Positions 24,437 through 33,055 of a stretch of DNA of 64,000 bases are shown in pieces. Every line of letters starts with the position of its first letter. Positions within the stretch are counted from its first letter, which is position 1. Both the position numbers and the translations under genes were made by a program. The DNA comes from G963663775 sp963663775 (lineage in GTDB: Bacteria > Bacillota > Clostridia > Oscillospirales > Butyricicoccaceae). The stretch lies in the NCBI GenBank assembly GCA_963663775.1, contig OY760624.1:930001-994000 (forward strand). The letters run 5' to 3'. The notes beneath the pieces are model-generated. The model did not search any database and was not told the DNA's origin. It saw only the letters and a program-made list of their open reading frames with translations.

Positions 24437-25161
24437 GCGTTGATAACCTCTTTTCCCATCGGACAATTTTTGCAGCCAGAGTCCATTTCCAACAGCTGCG
24501 GAAGCAGTTCACTGCCGCCGCAACGCTCCACAACGCCGTCTTTAATCACAATGATTTCATCGGCAATGGAGAGAATGCGCTCTTGATGAGAAATAACCAC
24601 CAACGACCCATTCAAGCCGCCTTGCAGCCCCTTAAACACTTCAATCAAATTATTAAAGCTCCACAAATCGATGCCGGCTTCCGGTTCATCAAAGACCGAC
24701 ACCCGAGAATGCCTTGCCAGCACCGATGCAATTTCAATGCGCTTCATTTCTCCACCGGACAGGCTGGCATTGATTTCACGCTCCAAATAGTCGCATGCGC
24801 AAAGCCCCACTTGGCTGAGCAAATTGCCGCATTCGCAATCGGAAAGTAACTGGCTTGCGGCAATGGTAAGCAGTTCCCGCACCGTAATGCCTTTGAACCG
24901 CACCGGCTGCTGAAACGCAAAACTCATGCCTCTCTTTGCACGCTCTGTAATACTGCAGTTTGTAATATCTTCGCCATCCAAATAGATCCTGCCGCCGCTT
25001 GGCTGCTCCAGCCCTGCAATCAGCTTGGCAAGCGTGGTTTTACCGCCCCCATTGGGACCGGTAATGGCAATCAGCTTATTATCCGGAATGGTCAAGTTGA
25101 TACCCTTGACAATAGCTTCACCCGTAGGTGCATTCCAAGTGAGGTTTTCAATCGTCAGCAT
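24433..25161 (-). CDS. sufC: Fe-S cluster assembly ATPase SufC
   Basis: The 242-residue ABC ATPase partners with SufB. It has Walker A TGPNGGGKTTLAKLIAGL, signature LSGGEMKRIEIASV, Walker B SVFDEPEAGIDLW and the H-loop ISHQ. It carries extra cysteines not seen in classical SufC: CECG and CACD in the middle and CKNCPMGKEV close to the C-terminus, which may bind metal. The start at 25161 has GGGGAG eight bases upstream; the open frame extends eight codons further without a site. Confidence 0.94.
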   Translation of the reverse strand: MLTIENLTWNAPTGEAIVKGINLTIPDNKLIAITGPNGGGKTTLAKLIAGLEQPSGGRIYLDGEDITNCSITERAKRGMSFAFQQPVRFKGITVRELLTIAASQLLSDCECGNLLSQVGLCACDYLEREINASLSGGEMKRIEIASVLARHSRVSVFDEPEAGIDLWSFNNLIEVFKGLQGGLNGSLVVISHQERILSIADEIIVIKDGVVERCGGSELLPQLLEMDSGCKNCPMGKEVINA

Positions 25162-25247
25162 AATGTTTCTCCCCAAATATTGCACGTTCCATAATCCCCG
25201 AACCCACCGCTTCGCAGATTATCGCTGTTCTACTATAACTTGCATTT

Positions 25248-25276
25248 AGTATACACCGTAATCTGTCTTCTTTCAA
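25248..25276 (-). promoter_or_regulatory. Sigma-A promoter of sufC-sufB
   Basis: On the minus strand TTGAAA (25271-25276) and TATACT (25248-25253) are 17 bases apart, about 85 bases before the sufC start. No dyad like that of the iscS promoter is seen. Confidence 0.7.
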
Positions 25277-25443
25277 CAGGGAACACGCCGATATTTTCAC
25301 AAAACCGGTCAGATTCCCTGCGAAATCTATACATTTTTCATGCCGCCGTATTTATTGCGGTTTTCTGCCGCCCTTTGCTTGCAAAACCAAGTCCCCGCCT
25401 TCTTGCATTTCCCATTTTTATCTGCCACGGTGCTACAAAATCC

Positions 25444-25490
25444 AAAAAGAGATATGCCCTGTGCAATTCACACAGAGCATACCCCTTTTC
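25444..25490 (-). terminator. Terminator of the ABC importer operon
   Basis: On the minus strand TATGCTCTGTG and CACAGGGCATA pair around a seven-base loop, followed by TCTCTTTTT. It lies about 35 bases after the permease stop codon. The rest of 25277-25443 shows nothing I can assign. Confidence 0.8.
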
Positions 25491-25524
25491 AGTGGAAAAT
25501 AGAGAATATGAGATATGGACGAAA

Positions 25525-26529
25525 TCAAACTTTTCTGGTGTTCTTGCGCATGTCAATGATAACGGCGCCCACGATAATCAGACCCTTGATGACGTTGGTC
25601 ATATTATCGTCGACACTCAACAGCACCAAGCCGTTATTGATAACACCAAGCACCAAAATACCAGCCAAAACACCGCTGACACGACATACACCACCCGTGT
25701 GGGAAGTGCCGCCGACGGTTGCCGCTGCGATGGCGTCAAGTTCATAGTTCAAACCGTAGGTAGACGGGTCGGCAGAACCGGTACGTGCCGCCAGCAGGAT
25801 GCCGCCGACTGCCGCACAAACAGCACTCCAGATGTAAACCAAAATCAGGTTCTTTTCGACATTGATGCCGGCAACACGAGCTGCCTGGTCATTGCCGCCG
25901 ATTGCATAAATGTTCTTACCAAAACGGGTTTGGGTCAGCATAAATCCAGAAATAGCGAAGAAAATCAAGAAGATGAAGACGATTGCAGGAATCACGCCAA
26001 GCACCTTGCCCTTTGCAAAAATACGGAAATCCGCATTCAAGTTGGATACCGGATGGGAAGAATACATTTTGGAAAGTGCACGGCAAATTAGCTGTGAACC
26101 CAAGGTTGCGATAAAGGGCGGAATCTTGGTGTATGCGATGATGGCACCGACAATGGCACCGATGAGAGCACCGATGGCAATGCCGACCAGTGCAGCGCCC
26201 CAGCCCGGCAGCGGCGCCATGCCTTCAAACAGCTTGTTGGAGGCATCAATTGGCTGCGCCAGCGATGCGGTGATAACCGCCACCAAGGATACGATGGAAC
26301 CAGGTCCCAAGTCAATGCCCTTGGACAAAATGGTCCACATGATGCCAAATGCCAACACGCCCTTGATGGATTCACCTTCGAGCAGTGTACGCAGGTTATT
26401 AGAGGTCAAGAATGCCGGTCGTGCGATTTGCATTAAAATGACCATTAAAATCAATACCAACCAGATGGAATTCTGGGAGATAAATTTTTTGGTATCAAAC
26501 GATTTCTTGCTTGCAAGTGAGTTTCCCAT
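25525..26529 (-). CDS. Sugar/polyol ABC transporter permease (RbsC/MglC type)
   Basis: The 334-residue permease has about eight to ten membrane segments. Family features are SKGIDLGPGSIVSLVAVITA, the segment IGALIGAIVGAIIAYTKIPPF, and IYAIGGNDQAARVAGINVEK, followed by DAIAAATVGGTSHTGGVCRV. It forms the channel for the CUT2-class importer encoded by the two genes upstream. Ribose, galactose and inositol permeases share these motifs, so the substrate rests on context only. Confidence 0.92.
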   Translation of the reverse strand: MGNSLASKKSFDTKKFISQNSIWLVLILMVILMQIARPAFLTSNNLRTLLEGESIKGVLAFGIMWTILSKGIDLGPGSIVSLVAVITASLAQPIDASNKLFEGMAPLPGWGAALVGIAIGALIGAIVGAIIAYTKIPPFIATLGSQLICRALSKMYSSHPVSNLNADFRIFAKGKVLGVIPAIVFIFLIFFAISGFMLTQTRFGKNIYAIGGNDQAARVAGINVEKNLILVYIWSAVCAAVGGILLAARTGSADPSTYGLNYELDAIAAATVGGTSHTGGVCRVSGVLAGILVLGVINNGLVLLSVDDNMTNVIKGLIIVGAVIIDMRKNTRKV

Positions 26530-26554
26530 GCTGAAGTTCCCCTCTTTCTATCAC

Positions 26555-28051
26555 TCAATTGGCGGTATTTACATCGCCAGTTGCATATTTCATAATCATT
26601 TCAGATGTTGCGTCTTTGCGGTCTACCATGCCTGTCATATGTCCTTCGTGCATGACGAGCACACGGTCTGCCATGCCCAACACCTCTGGCAGCTCGGAAG
26701 AAATCATAATGATTGCCTTGCCTTCGCCTGCCAATTTGGTGATTAAGGTATGAATTTCTGCCTTTGCGCCAACGTCAATGCCACGGGTCGGTTCATCCAC
26801 AATCAAAATATCGGGATTGGTCAGCAGCCAACGTGCCACCAATACCTTTTGCTGGTTGCCGCCGGAAAGATTGGCAATCGGGGTTTCCAGACTTGCGGTT
26901 TTTACGTTGAGCTTTTGTACATATTCTTCGGCATCCGCACGAATTTTATGGTGTTTCAGCGGCAAACCATATTTTTTTAGATTTGCCAATACCGCATTTT
27001 CTGCCACGCTCAGCAGTCCGACAATGCCGTTGCCGCGACGGTCTTCGGTTAGGAGTGCAATTTTATTGGCAATCGCATCTTCCGGACTCTTGATGTGCAG
27101 CTCTTGTCCATCCTTATAAATTGTGCCACCGGTGCGTGGACGCATGCCAAAAATGGTTTCCACCACTTCGGTACGACCTGCACCAACCAGACCTGCAAAT
27201 CCAAGGATTTCCCCACGGCGCAGTTCAAAGGATACATCATGGAACGCACGTCCCGAGCTTAATCCTTCGACCTTCAGGATGGTTTCTCCAATCGGACAAT
27301 CGATTTTCGGGAACATTTCGCTCATTTCACGACCGACCATTAAGGTGATGACCTTGTCAATATCTAAGGCTTCCGCTTTTTCAGTGGCGATAAATTCACC
27401 ATCACGATAGATGGTAATATCATCGCTGATGCGGAAAATTTCGTCCATTTTATGTGAGATATAAATAATTGCTACGTTTTTTGCCTTCAAATCGGCAATG
27501 ATTTTGAACAAATGCTCTACTTCTGTTTCGGTGAGTGCCGAAGTAGGCTCGTCCATGATTACGATGGAGGAATTAAACGAAACTGCCTTTGCAATTTCCA
27601 CCATCTGCATCTTTGCAACGGTCAAATTACCCATCTTTTCATCTGGATCCAAATCCAAATTGAGCTTTGCAAACAGTTCTAACGTATCTTTTCTCATCTT
27701 TTTGTGGTCAACGACAATGCCACGGCGTGGCTCTCGTCCCATCCACACATTTTCGCACACGCTGCGTTCCGGCACAGGACTAAGTTCCTGATGAATCATG
27801 GAAATGCCTGCATTCATTGCACTAAGGGTGTTATGGAAGCAAATTTCTTCCCCTTTGAACATCATTTTGCCGGAGGTAGGCTTTTGGATACCAATCAAAC
27901 ATTTCATCAGTGTGGATTTGCCCGCACCATTTTCTCCCATGAGCGTATGTACAGTGCCGGGACGTACCTTTAAATGGACGCCTTTCAGCGCACGCACACC
28001 GGGAAATTCTTTGACGATATCATGCATTTCCAGAATGTATTCTTCGCTCAC
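26555..28051 (-). CDS. Sugar/polyol ABC transporter ATPase (RbsA/MglA type)
   Basis: The 498-residue protein has two ABC domains in tandem, as in CUT2 importers. The first has MGENGAGKSTLMKCL and the signature region MGNLTVAKMQMVEIAKA, a variant of LSGGQ. The second has a degenerate Walker A (FAGLVGAGRTEVVE), LSGGNQQKVLVARWL and VDEPTRGIDVGAKAEI. Walker B of the first reads IVIMDEPTSALTE. It energises the permease downstream by 25 bases. Confidence 0.95.
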   Translation of the reverse strand: MSEEYILEMHDIVKEFPGVRALKGVHLKVRPGTVHTLMGENGAGKSTLMKCLIGIQKPTSGKMMFKGEEICFHNTLSAMNAGISMIHQELSPVPERSVCENVWMGREPRRGIVVDHKKMRKDTLELFAKLNLDLDPDEKMGNLTVAKMQMVEIAKAVSFNSSIVIMDEPTSALTETEVEHLFKIIADLKAKNVAIIYISHKMDEIFRISDDITIYRDGEFIATEKAEALDIDKVITLMVGREMSEMFPKIDCPIGETILKVEGLSSGRAFHDVSFELRRGEILGFAGLVGAGRTEVVETIFGMRPRTGGTIYKDGQELHIKSPEDAIANKIALLTEDRRGNGIVGLLSVAENAVLANLKKYGLPLKHHKIRADAEEYVQKLNVKTASLETPIANLSGGNQQKVLVARWLLTNPDILIVDEPTRGIDVGAKAEIHTLITKLAGEGKAIIMISSELPEVLGMADRVLVMHEGHMTGMVDRKDATSEMIMKYATGDVNTAN

Positions 28052-28143
28052 TGCTCTTCACCTCTATTTTCACAGTCTATTGGTATCATTTTCGCTGTAA
28101 ACTGCACCGTTCACGGCTGTATACCAATGCGTTTGTTATATAA

Positions 28144-28177
28144 GGCGGTGCATCGCCTATCGGGTCAATGCACCGCC
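28144..28177 (-). promoter_or_regulatory. Stem-loop between binding-protein and ATPase genes
   Basis: GGCGGTGCAT and ATGCACCGCC form a perfect 10-bp stem with a 14-base loop. No T-run follows directly on the minus strand. Such intergenic hairpins often protect the upstream binding-protein mRNA and raise its yield above that of the transporter genes; here that is inference. Confidence 0.55.
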
Positions 28178-28226
28178 GCTTCGTTTCTACACTTCTAAAA
28201 TAGATGCACCTGTTTGTGCGATGCTA

Positions 28227-29282
28227 TTACTTATCGTCGTATTCTGCGACATTGTCCGGAGTGACAGGCTCAAACGGAACCCAAACGATGTTTGCATTGG
28301 TTGCATCCACATCATATTCGGTGCCTTCATTGATTGCCTTACCTGCCAGTAAGTTGATAGCCGCTGCCAGTGCGCCGGAGCCCTGTCCCTTTGCATTCTG
28401 GAAGACCGTCATTGCCATCTTGCCATCCTTGACTGCCTGACGACCGTCTGCAGTTGCGTCAATGCCAACAATCGGGGTCTTGGAAGGGTCCATGCCCTGC
28501 TGTTCCAGTGCTTCAATTGCGCCGAGTGCCATGGAGTCATTGTTTGCGATGATGCAGTCAAATTCTACACCGGAGCTGAGCAGCGGTCCAATCTGGGTCA
28601 TTGCTTCTGCACGGTCATAGTCGCAAGCCAGCGGTGCGGATGCTTCGGTTGCATTGATGCCGCCGTCCTTCAGTGCCTGCAACACAGAAGCCGTACGGTT
28701 GGTGGTGGAAACCTGTCCCAAAATGCCATTGAGCAGGATGTATTTGATGTCGGTCTTGCCCTGTGCCTTGAAGTAATCTGCCAAGAATTCACCCTGGAAC
28801 TTACCGGAGGTCATTTCGTCAGAACCAACATAAACCACATTTTCATTCAAAACGCTCATGTCTGCGGGCGGACGGTTTACGAAAACGACCTTCATGTCGC
28901 CGGCAGCCTCAACGATGTCCGGTGCGGTGTTTGGGTCAACCAAGTTGACAATAACAGCTGTTTCGCCGTTGTTGCGAGCCGTTTCAACATATTGGAGCTG
29001 CTTATTGACGTCAGACTGTGCATCCAAAGAGTTCAGCGTGTAGCCGTCTGCTTCTGCTGCTTCCTTTGCCGCCATGTCCAATGTGCTGAGCCATTCGTCA
29101 CGCTGAGAGAGAACTAAGGTGATGGTGCCGCCTTCTGCGGTGTCTGCTGCAGCTGCGCTGTCGCTTGTGCCTGCGTCTGCCGCCGGTGTATCTGTGCTTT
29201 CTGTGCTGGCGCCGCAGCCTGCCAGCATGGATGCAGACAGAATGCCTGCCAATAACAGGGCCATTGTTCTTTTCAGTTTCAT
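28227..29282 (-). CDS. Sugar/polyol-binding lipoprotein of the ABC importer
   Basis: The 351-residue protein has a lipoprotein signal (MKLKRTMALLLAGILSASML, then AGC with the lipidated Cys at 23), a Ser/Thr/Ala/Asp-rich linker, and a periplasmic-binding-protein type 1 domain (ITLVLSQRDEWLSTLDMAAK, DFDCIIANNDSMALGAIEAL-like, IVGIDATADGRQAVKDGKMA). It captures the substrate outside the cell. The ATG at 29282 is the natural start of the signal peptide; the longer open frame is in the leader. Confidence 0.93.
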   Translation of the reverse strand: MKLKRTMALLLAGILSASMLAGCGASTESTDTPAADAGTSDSAAAADTAEGGTITLVLSQRDEWLSTLDMAAKEAAEADGYTLNSLDAQSDVNKQLQYVETARNNGETAVIVNLVDPNTAPDIVEAAGDMKVVFVNRPPADMSVLNENVVYVGSDEMTSGKFQGEFLADYFKAQGKTDIKYILLNGILGQVSTTNRTASVLQALKDGGINATEASAPLACDYDRAEAMTQIGPLLSSGVEFDCIIANNDSMALGAIEALEQQGMDPSKTPIVGIDATADGRQAVKDGKMAMTVFQNAKGQGSGALAAAINLLAGKAINEGTEYDVDATNANIVWVPFEPVTPDNVAEYDDK

Positions 29283-29392
29283 GTGTCTCGCTCCTCTTCT
29301 TCTTTTCCCGTTGTTTTGACGCACATTGCGAACTTTTTCACAATTCTTCTTTGTATCCTTGTGCGTTCTCGTGCACGCCTTGATTTGCTCAT

Positions 29393-29421
29393 AGAATATC
29401 ATGCGCAAAAGACATTTGCAA
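29393..29421 (-). promoter_or_regulatory. Promoter of the ABC importer operon
   Basis: On the minus strand TTGCAA (29416-29421) and TATTCT (29393-29398) are 17 bases apart, leaving a leader of about 105 bases. In that leader AACGCAC at about 29361-29367 resembles a half-site of the iolG-side dyads. The rest of 29422-29700 is very AT-rich with no gene. Confidence 0.55.
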
Positions 29422-29708
29422 CAATTATTTCGATATTTTACACGCTTCCATTGTTTTTCTTGCATAACTACTTAATATTTTTTCTTTTCTTGTGTAGTGT
29501 GCACAATCTTGTGGATTGATATTCCCGCACGCATTGTGGCGGTTTGACATGTTTCTCACAAAAAATTGATGAAAACACATGCTAATCCGCAGTTTTTCGT
29601 GATATGATGTAATTTTTTCTGATTTTTTTGCTATCTCCGCCGAAACGGTACTGTGCGCTATCTTTTTCAGGATTCTTGTGCAATTCACGATAATTTATAG
29701 CAAAATGA

Positions 29709-29737
29709 TTGAATCTTATCCGTTAATGTGATAATTT
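29709..29737 (+). promoter_or_regulatory. Possible promoter of the LacI-family gene
   Basis: TTGAAT (29709-29714) and TAATTT (29732-29737) are 17 bases apart, 74 bases before the start. The boxes match only moderately. Confidence 0.4.
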
Positions 29738-29810
29738 ATAAATACTTGTATTACTGCTTCATACAGAAATTTCAAACTTTTTATTCCTCAGAATGCTTAA
29801 GGAGACGAAA

Positions 29811-30839
29811 ATGGGTGTTACCTTAAAAGAAATTGCAGAAATTGCGGGGGTATCGCGCGGCACTGTTGACCGTGCCCTGCATGGACGGGGGCGCATTAAC
29901 CCGGAAATTGCGGACCGCATTCTCAAAATTGCAAACGAACTCGGCTATCGCCCCAATCGGATGGGGCGTGCACTGGCACTTTCACGCAAAAATCTCTGCA
30001 TTGGTGTGATTGTGCAGTCCAGTGAAACGCCGTTTATACAAATGGTCATCGAAGGAATTCAGCGTGCCAAAACCGAATTGCACGAATTGGGCGCAGAACT
30101 GCACGTTGAATACTTAGAGTCTGTCAGCTTGGAATCGGTTTTGCACGCAATCGACCGTCTTTTGGCGCAAGATATGCAAGCTTTGGCATTACTGCCTACC
30201 GAAGACCCGATTCTGCGCGACCGCCTCAATGACCTGACACACGAGAAAAATATTCCTGTCATCACCTTCAACTCGGATATGTCCGATATCAACCGACTGT
30301 GCTTTGTCGGACAGGACAGCTTTCGCAGCGGACGCACCTGTGCCGGACTTATCGCAATGACCTTGCGTGGCGGCGGAAAAGTGCTGCCTATCACCGGCCA
30401 TTTGACAAAATTAGCATCTAAACAGCGTGTAGATGGATTTTTGAGCGAGTGCAAACAATACTATACCAATATTGAAGTGCTCCCTCTACAAACCTGTTTT
30501 GATAAAGACGCCTATGCCTACGAGCTGACCATGCACGCCCTGCAGGAGCATCCGGATTTGTCTTGTATTTTCACCGCCTCCAATGGACAAAGCGGTGTTT
30601 GTCAAGCACTAATCGATGCCAAGCGCAAAGCGCAAGTTTTTCATATCACCTATGACTTAACCCCCAAAAACCGAGAGCATCTACTTGCAGGCAACATTGA
30701 CATCAGCATCGGACAAGGCGCATTCCAGCAAGGATACCAACCGCCAATTTTACTCTATAATTATCTCTTAAACGGCACTTATCCGGAAAATGAGTTCATG
30801 TATACCGACATTTTAATCAAAACCAAATATAATTTGTAA
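29811..30839 (+). CDS. LacI-family transcriptional regulator
   Basis: The 342-residue regulator has an N-terminal LacI helix-turn-helix (VTLKEIAEIAGVSRGTVDRAL, then NPEIADRILKIANELGYRPN) and a periplasmic-binding-protein-like sensor domain. RGTVDRALHGRGRI differs from the standard TVSRVLN block in having an Asp after Val, a variant typical of regulators for inositol and other polyols. It lies between the importer (divergent) and the catabolic operon (same strand), so it most likely controls both. The ATG at 29811 has AAGGAG seven bases upstream; an in-frame ATG at 29793 precedes that site. Confidence 0.9.
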   Translation: MGVTLKEIAEIAGVSRGTVDRALHGRGRINPEIADRILKIANELGYRPNRMGRALALSRKNLCIGVIVQSSETPFIQMVIEGIQRAKTELHELGAELHVEYLESVSLESVLHAIDRLLAQDMQALALLPTEDPILRDRLNDLTHEKNIPVITFNSDMSDINRLCFVGQDSFRSGRTCAGLIAMTLRGGGKVLPITGHLTKLASKQRVDGFLSECKQYYTNIEVLPLQTCFDKDAYAYELTMHALQEHPDLSCIFTASNGQSGVCQALIDAKRKAQVFHITYDLTPKNREHLLAGNIDISIGQGAFQQGYQPPILLYNYLLNGTYPENEFMYTDILIKTKYNL

Positions 30840-30926
30840 TAAAAAATACGCTTTCTCCTTCTCCAAACTCACCAAATCTTCAGCACGGTTTTTTGTGAAT
30901 GCAACCAAATTTTCAGCACTCACAAA

Positions 30927-30960
30927 ATAACGCTTGCGTTCACGTGAACGCAAGCGTTAT
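30927..30960. promoter_or_regulatory. 34-bp perfect palindrome: double operator over the catabolic promoter
   Basis: The palindrome consists of AACGCTTGCGTT (30929-30940), the hexamer CACGTG and AACGCAAGCGTT (30947-30958), each 12-mer being itself an AACGC/GCGTT dyad, with AT at both outer edges. The dyad centres are 18 bp apart. Its right end runs into the -10 box TATAAT (30958-30963); TTGCGT 18 bases upstream may be the -35. A repressor bound here would block the promoter. The LacI-family protein just upstream is the obvious candidate. Confidence 0.8.
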
Positions 30961-31031
30961 AATGGGTACAACAAAAAAGCCGTATGAAGAGAATCGGCTT
31001 TCACAACACTAGTATGCGGAGGATGGATTTT

Positions 31032-32045
31032 ATGCTGAAAATAGGCGTAGTAGGGTGCGGTGCAATTGGCCGCGAGCACATCAAAAGATTGTCTGGTAAA
31101 CTGCAGGGCTCTATGGTGACTGCGGTTTGTGACGTATTTGAAGACGGTGCAAAAAAGGCAGCGGCTTTGGTCTCCACCAATGAAGTAGCGGTATACACCG
31201 ATGTACAGGATATTGTAAACGACCCCAATGTCGATGCTCTGGTCGTAACCAGCCCTGGTTTTGCACACAAAGAGCCGGTTTTGGCAGCAGTCAAGGCAGG
31301 CAAGCCGGTATTCTGCGAAAAGCCGCTGTGCACCACAGCAGCAGACTGCAAGGAAATCGTTGATGCAGAAATTGCCGGCGGCAAGCATCTGGTGCAGGTT
31401 GGCTTTATGCGCCGTTATGACAAGGGTTACAACCAAGTGAAATCCTTGCTGGATTCTGGTGATTTCGGTCAGCCGTTGGTTGTAAAATGCACACACCGTG
31501 CCATCGAAGTGGACGAGTCCTATTCCACCGCTATGGCAGTTACTGACACCGCAATCCATGAAATCGATTGCCTGCACTGGCTGCTGAACGATGATTGGGA
31601 CTCTGTCCAGGTTATCATGGGCGCAAACACCAAGTTCGCACACACTGAACTGCGTGACCCGCAGGTGATGATTATGCAGAGCAAGAAGGGCATTACCGTT
31701 GTTCTGGAAGTGTTCGTCAACTGCAAGTTCGGCTATGACATCAACTGTGAAGTCGTTTGCGAAGATGGCGTAATTCACATGCCGGCACCGTCCTTCCCGA
31801 CGGTTCGCAAGGCAGGCAAGCTGTCCACCGACATTGAAACCAACTGGATTAACCGTTTCATCGACTCTTACGATGTGGAATTGCAGGATTGGCTTGACCA
31901 TGCGGCGAAGTTCGAAGTCGCAGGCCCGAACGCTTGGGACGGCTATATTGCAGAGGTCACTGCCGATGCATTGGTGGAAGCCCAGCATTCCGGCAAGGTA
32001 GAAAAGGTTGGCTTCGGCGAAACACCGGCTTTCTATCAGAACTAA
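31032..32045 (+). CDS. iolG: Gfo/Idh/MocA-family dehydrogenase, probably inositol 2-dehydrogenase-like
   Basis: The 337-residue NAD-dependent oxidoreductase starts with a Rossmann motif (KIGVVGCGAIGREHIKRL), has the family EKP motif in FCEKPLCTTAADC, and a catalytic region TDTAIHEIDCLHWLLND with the expected Asp and His. Myo-inositol dehydrogenase is the best-fitting member given the two isomerase-like genes that follow and the CUT2 importer, but other cyclitols or sugars cannot be excluded. The ATG at 31032 lies about nine bases after GGAGG. Confidence 0.8.
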   Translation: MLKIGVVGCGAIGREHIKRLSGKLQGSMVTAVCDVFEDGAKKAAALVSTNEVAVYTDVQDIVNDPNVDALVVTSPGFAHKEPVLAAVKAGKPVFCEKPLCTTAADCKEIVDAEIAGGKHLVQVGFMRRYDKGYNQVKSLLDSGDFGQPLVVKCTHRAIEVDESYSTAMAVTDTAIHEIDCLHWLLNDDWDSVQVIMGANTKFAHTELRDPQVMIMQSKKGITVVLEVFVNCKFGYDINCEVVCEDGVIHMPAPSFPTVRKAGKLSTDIETNWINRFIDSYDVELQDWLDHAAKFEVAGPNAWDGYIAEVTADALVEAQHSGKVEKVGFGETPAFYQN

Positions 32046-32136
32046 ACGATGTACTATGTGGGCACAACCTATCGCAGCAAATCTTATATAGGTTGTGCCC
32101 TATTCTATATGAAACAATTAGAAGGAGCATACAATT

Positions 32137-33003
32137 ATGAAAATGGGTTTTAACGAAGGCTGCAATCGCTTCTGCAAAGACCACTCGGTTCTCAAGGACT
32201 TGGATTTGTGCGAAAAGTACGGATTTGACTATATCGACATTCAGTCTGAATGCCTCGACCGTGAAATGGCAGCGGGTTTGTATACCTTGGAAGATTTGAG
32301 CGCATGGTTCAATGACCCCAGCCACAATCTGAAGATGCTGTCTTACAATGCACTGGTTTTCTTCAACATGAAGCAGACACAGGCAGAAAAAGACGCTGTT
32401 ATGGCAGAACTGGATGAAATTATCCGCCGCTGCAATATGCTGAACTGCAAAATGATTGTTGTAGTGCCGTCTATGGATTTGGCAGTGCATGCAACATTGG
32501 ACGAAATTAAGGAAGATGCCGTTGCTGTGCTGAATGAAATGGTGGCAAAGGTTGAGCCGCATGGCATCAAGCTGTCCATTGAATTCGTTGCACATCCGTC
32601 TATGTCTATCAACCGCTTTGAAGATGCCTATGCCATTGCACAGGCGGTCAACCATCCGCTGGTAGGCATCACCTTGGACCAATACCATTTCCATGCAATG
32701 GCATCCTGCCCGGCATCTCTGGAAGCTGCGGACGGCAAGAAGATTTTTGTATGGCACTTGAATGGTATGGAAAATGTGCCGTGCGGCGCACCGTACAACA
32801 GTGATGAAAAGCGTCTGTGGCCAGGCGAACCGGGTGACTGCCTGCATCACCAGTGGTATGCAGATACCTTAAAGAAGATTGGCTTCGAGGGCGATGTTTG
32901 CACCATGGAAGTGTTCCGTCCTGCATACTATGAGCTTTCTCAAGAAGAAAATGTCAAGACAGCCGCTGAAATGACCCGTAAGCACATTGAAAAATACTGC
33001 TAA
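32137..33003 (+). CDS. Sugar isomerase/epimerase-fold protein (IolE/IolI-like), first copy
   Basis: The 288-residue protein has the xylose-isomerase-like TIM-barrel signature: GFDYIDIQSECLD, MIVVVPSMDL, KLSIEFVAHPSMSINRF, GITLDQYHFHAMA and WHLNGMENVP, with Glu, Asp and His residues suited to metal binding. Relatives in inositol operons are the dehydratase IolE and the isomerase IolI. AAGGAG precedes the ATG. It is the second gene of the operon. Confidence 0.78.
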   Translation: MKMGFNEGCNRFCKDHSVLKDLDLCEKYGFDYIDIQSECLDREMAAGLYTLEDLSAWFNDPSHNLKMLSYNALVFFNMKQTQAEKDAVMAELDEIIRRCNMLNCKMIVVVPSMDLAVHATLDEIKEDAVAVLNEMVAKVEPHGIKLSIEFVAHPSMSINRFEDAYAIAQAVNHPLVGITLDQYHFHAMASCPASLEAADGKKIFVWHLNGMENVPCGAPYNSDEKRLWPGEPGDCLHHQWYADTLKKIGFEGDVCTMEVFRPAYYELSQEENVKTAAEMTRKHIEKYC

Positions 33004-33055
33004 TCCCTATTTTTTAAGTCTATTCTCTCTTTGATGGTTGAAAGGAGTTCCGCAT

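Noticed and set aside
30957..31988. 343-codon frame antisense to iolG
   Set aside because: It is the mirror of a well-supported gene with clear Rossmann and catalytic motifs, and it shows no domain of its own.
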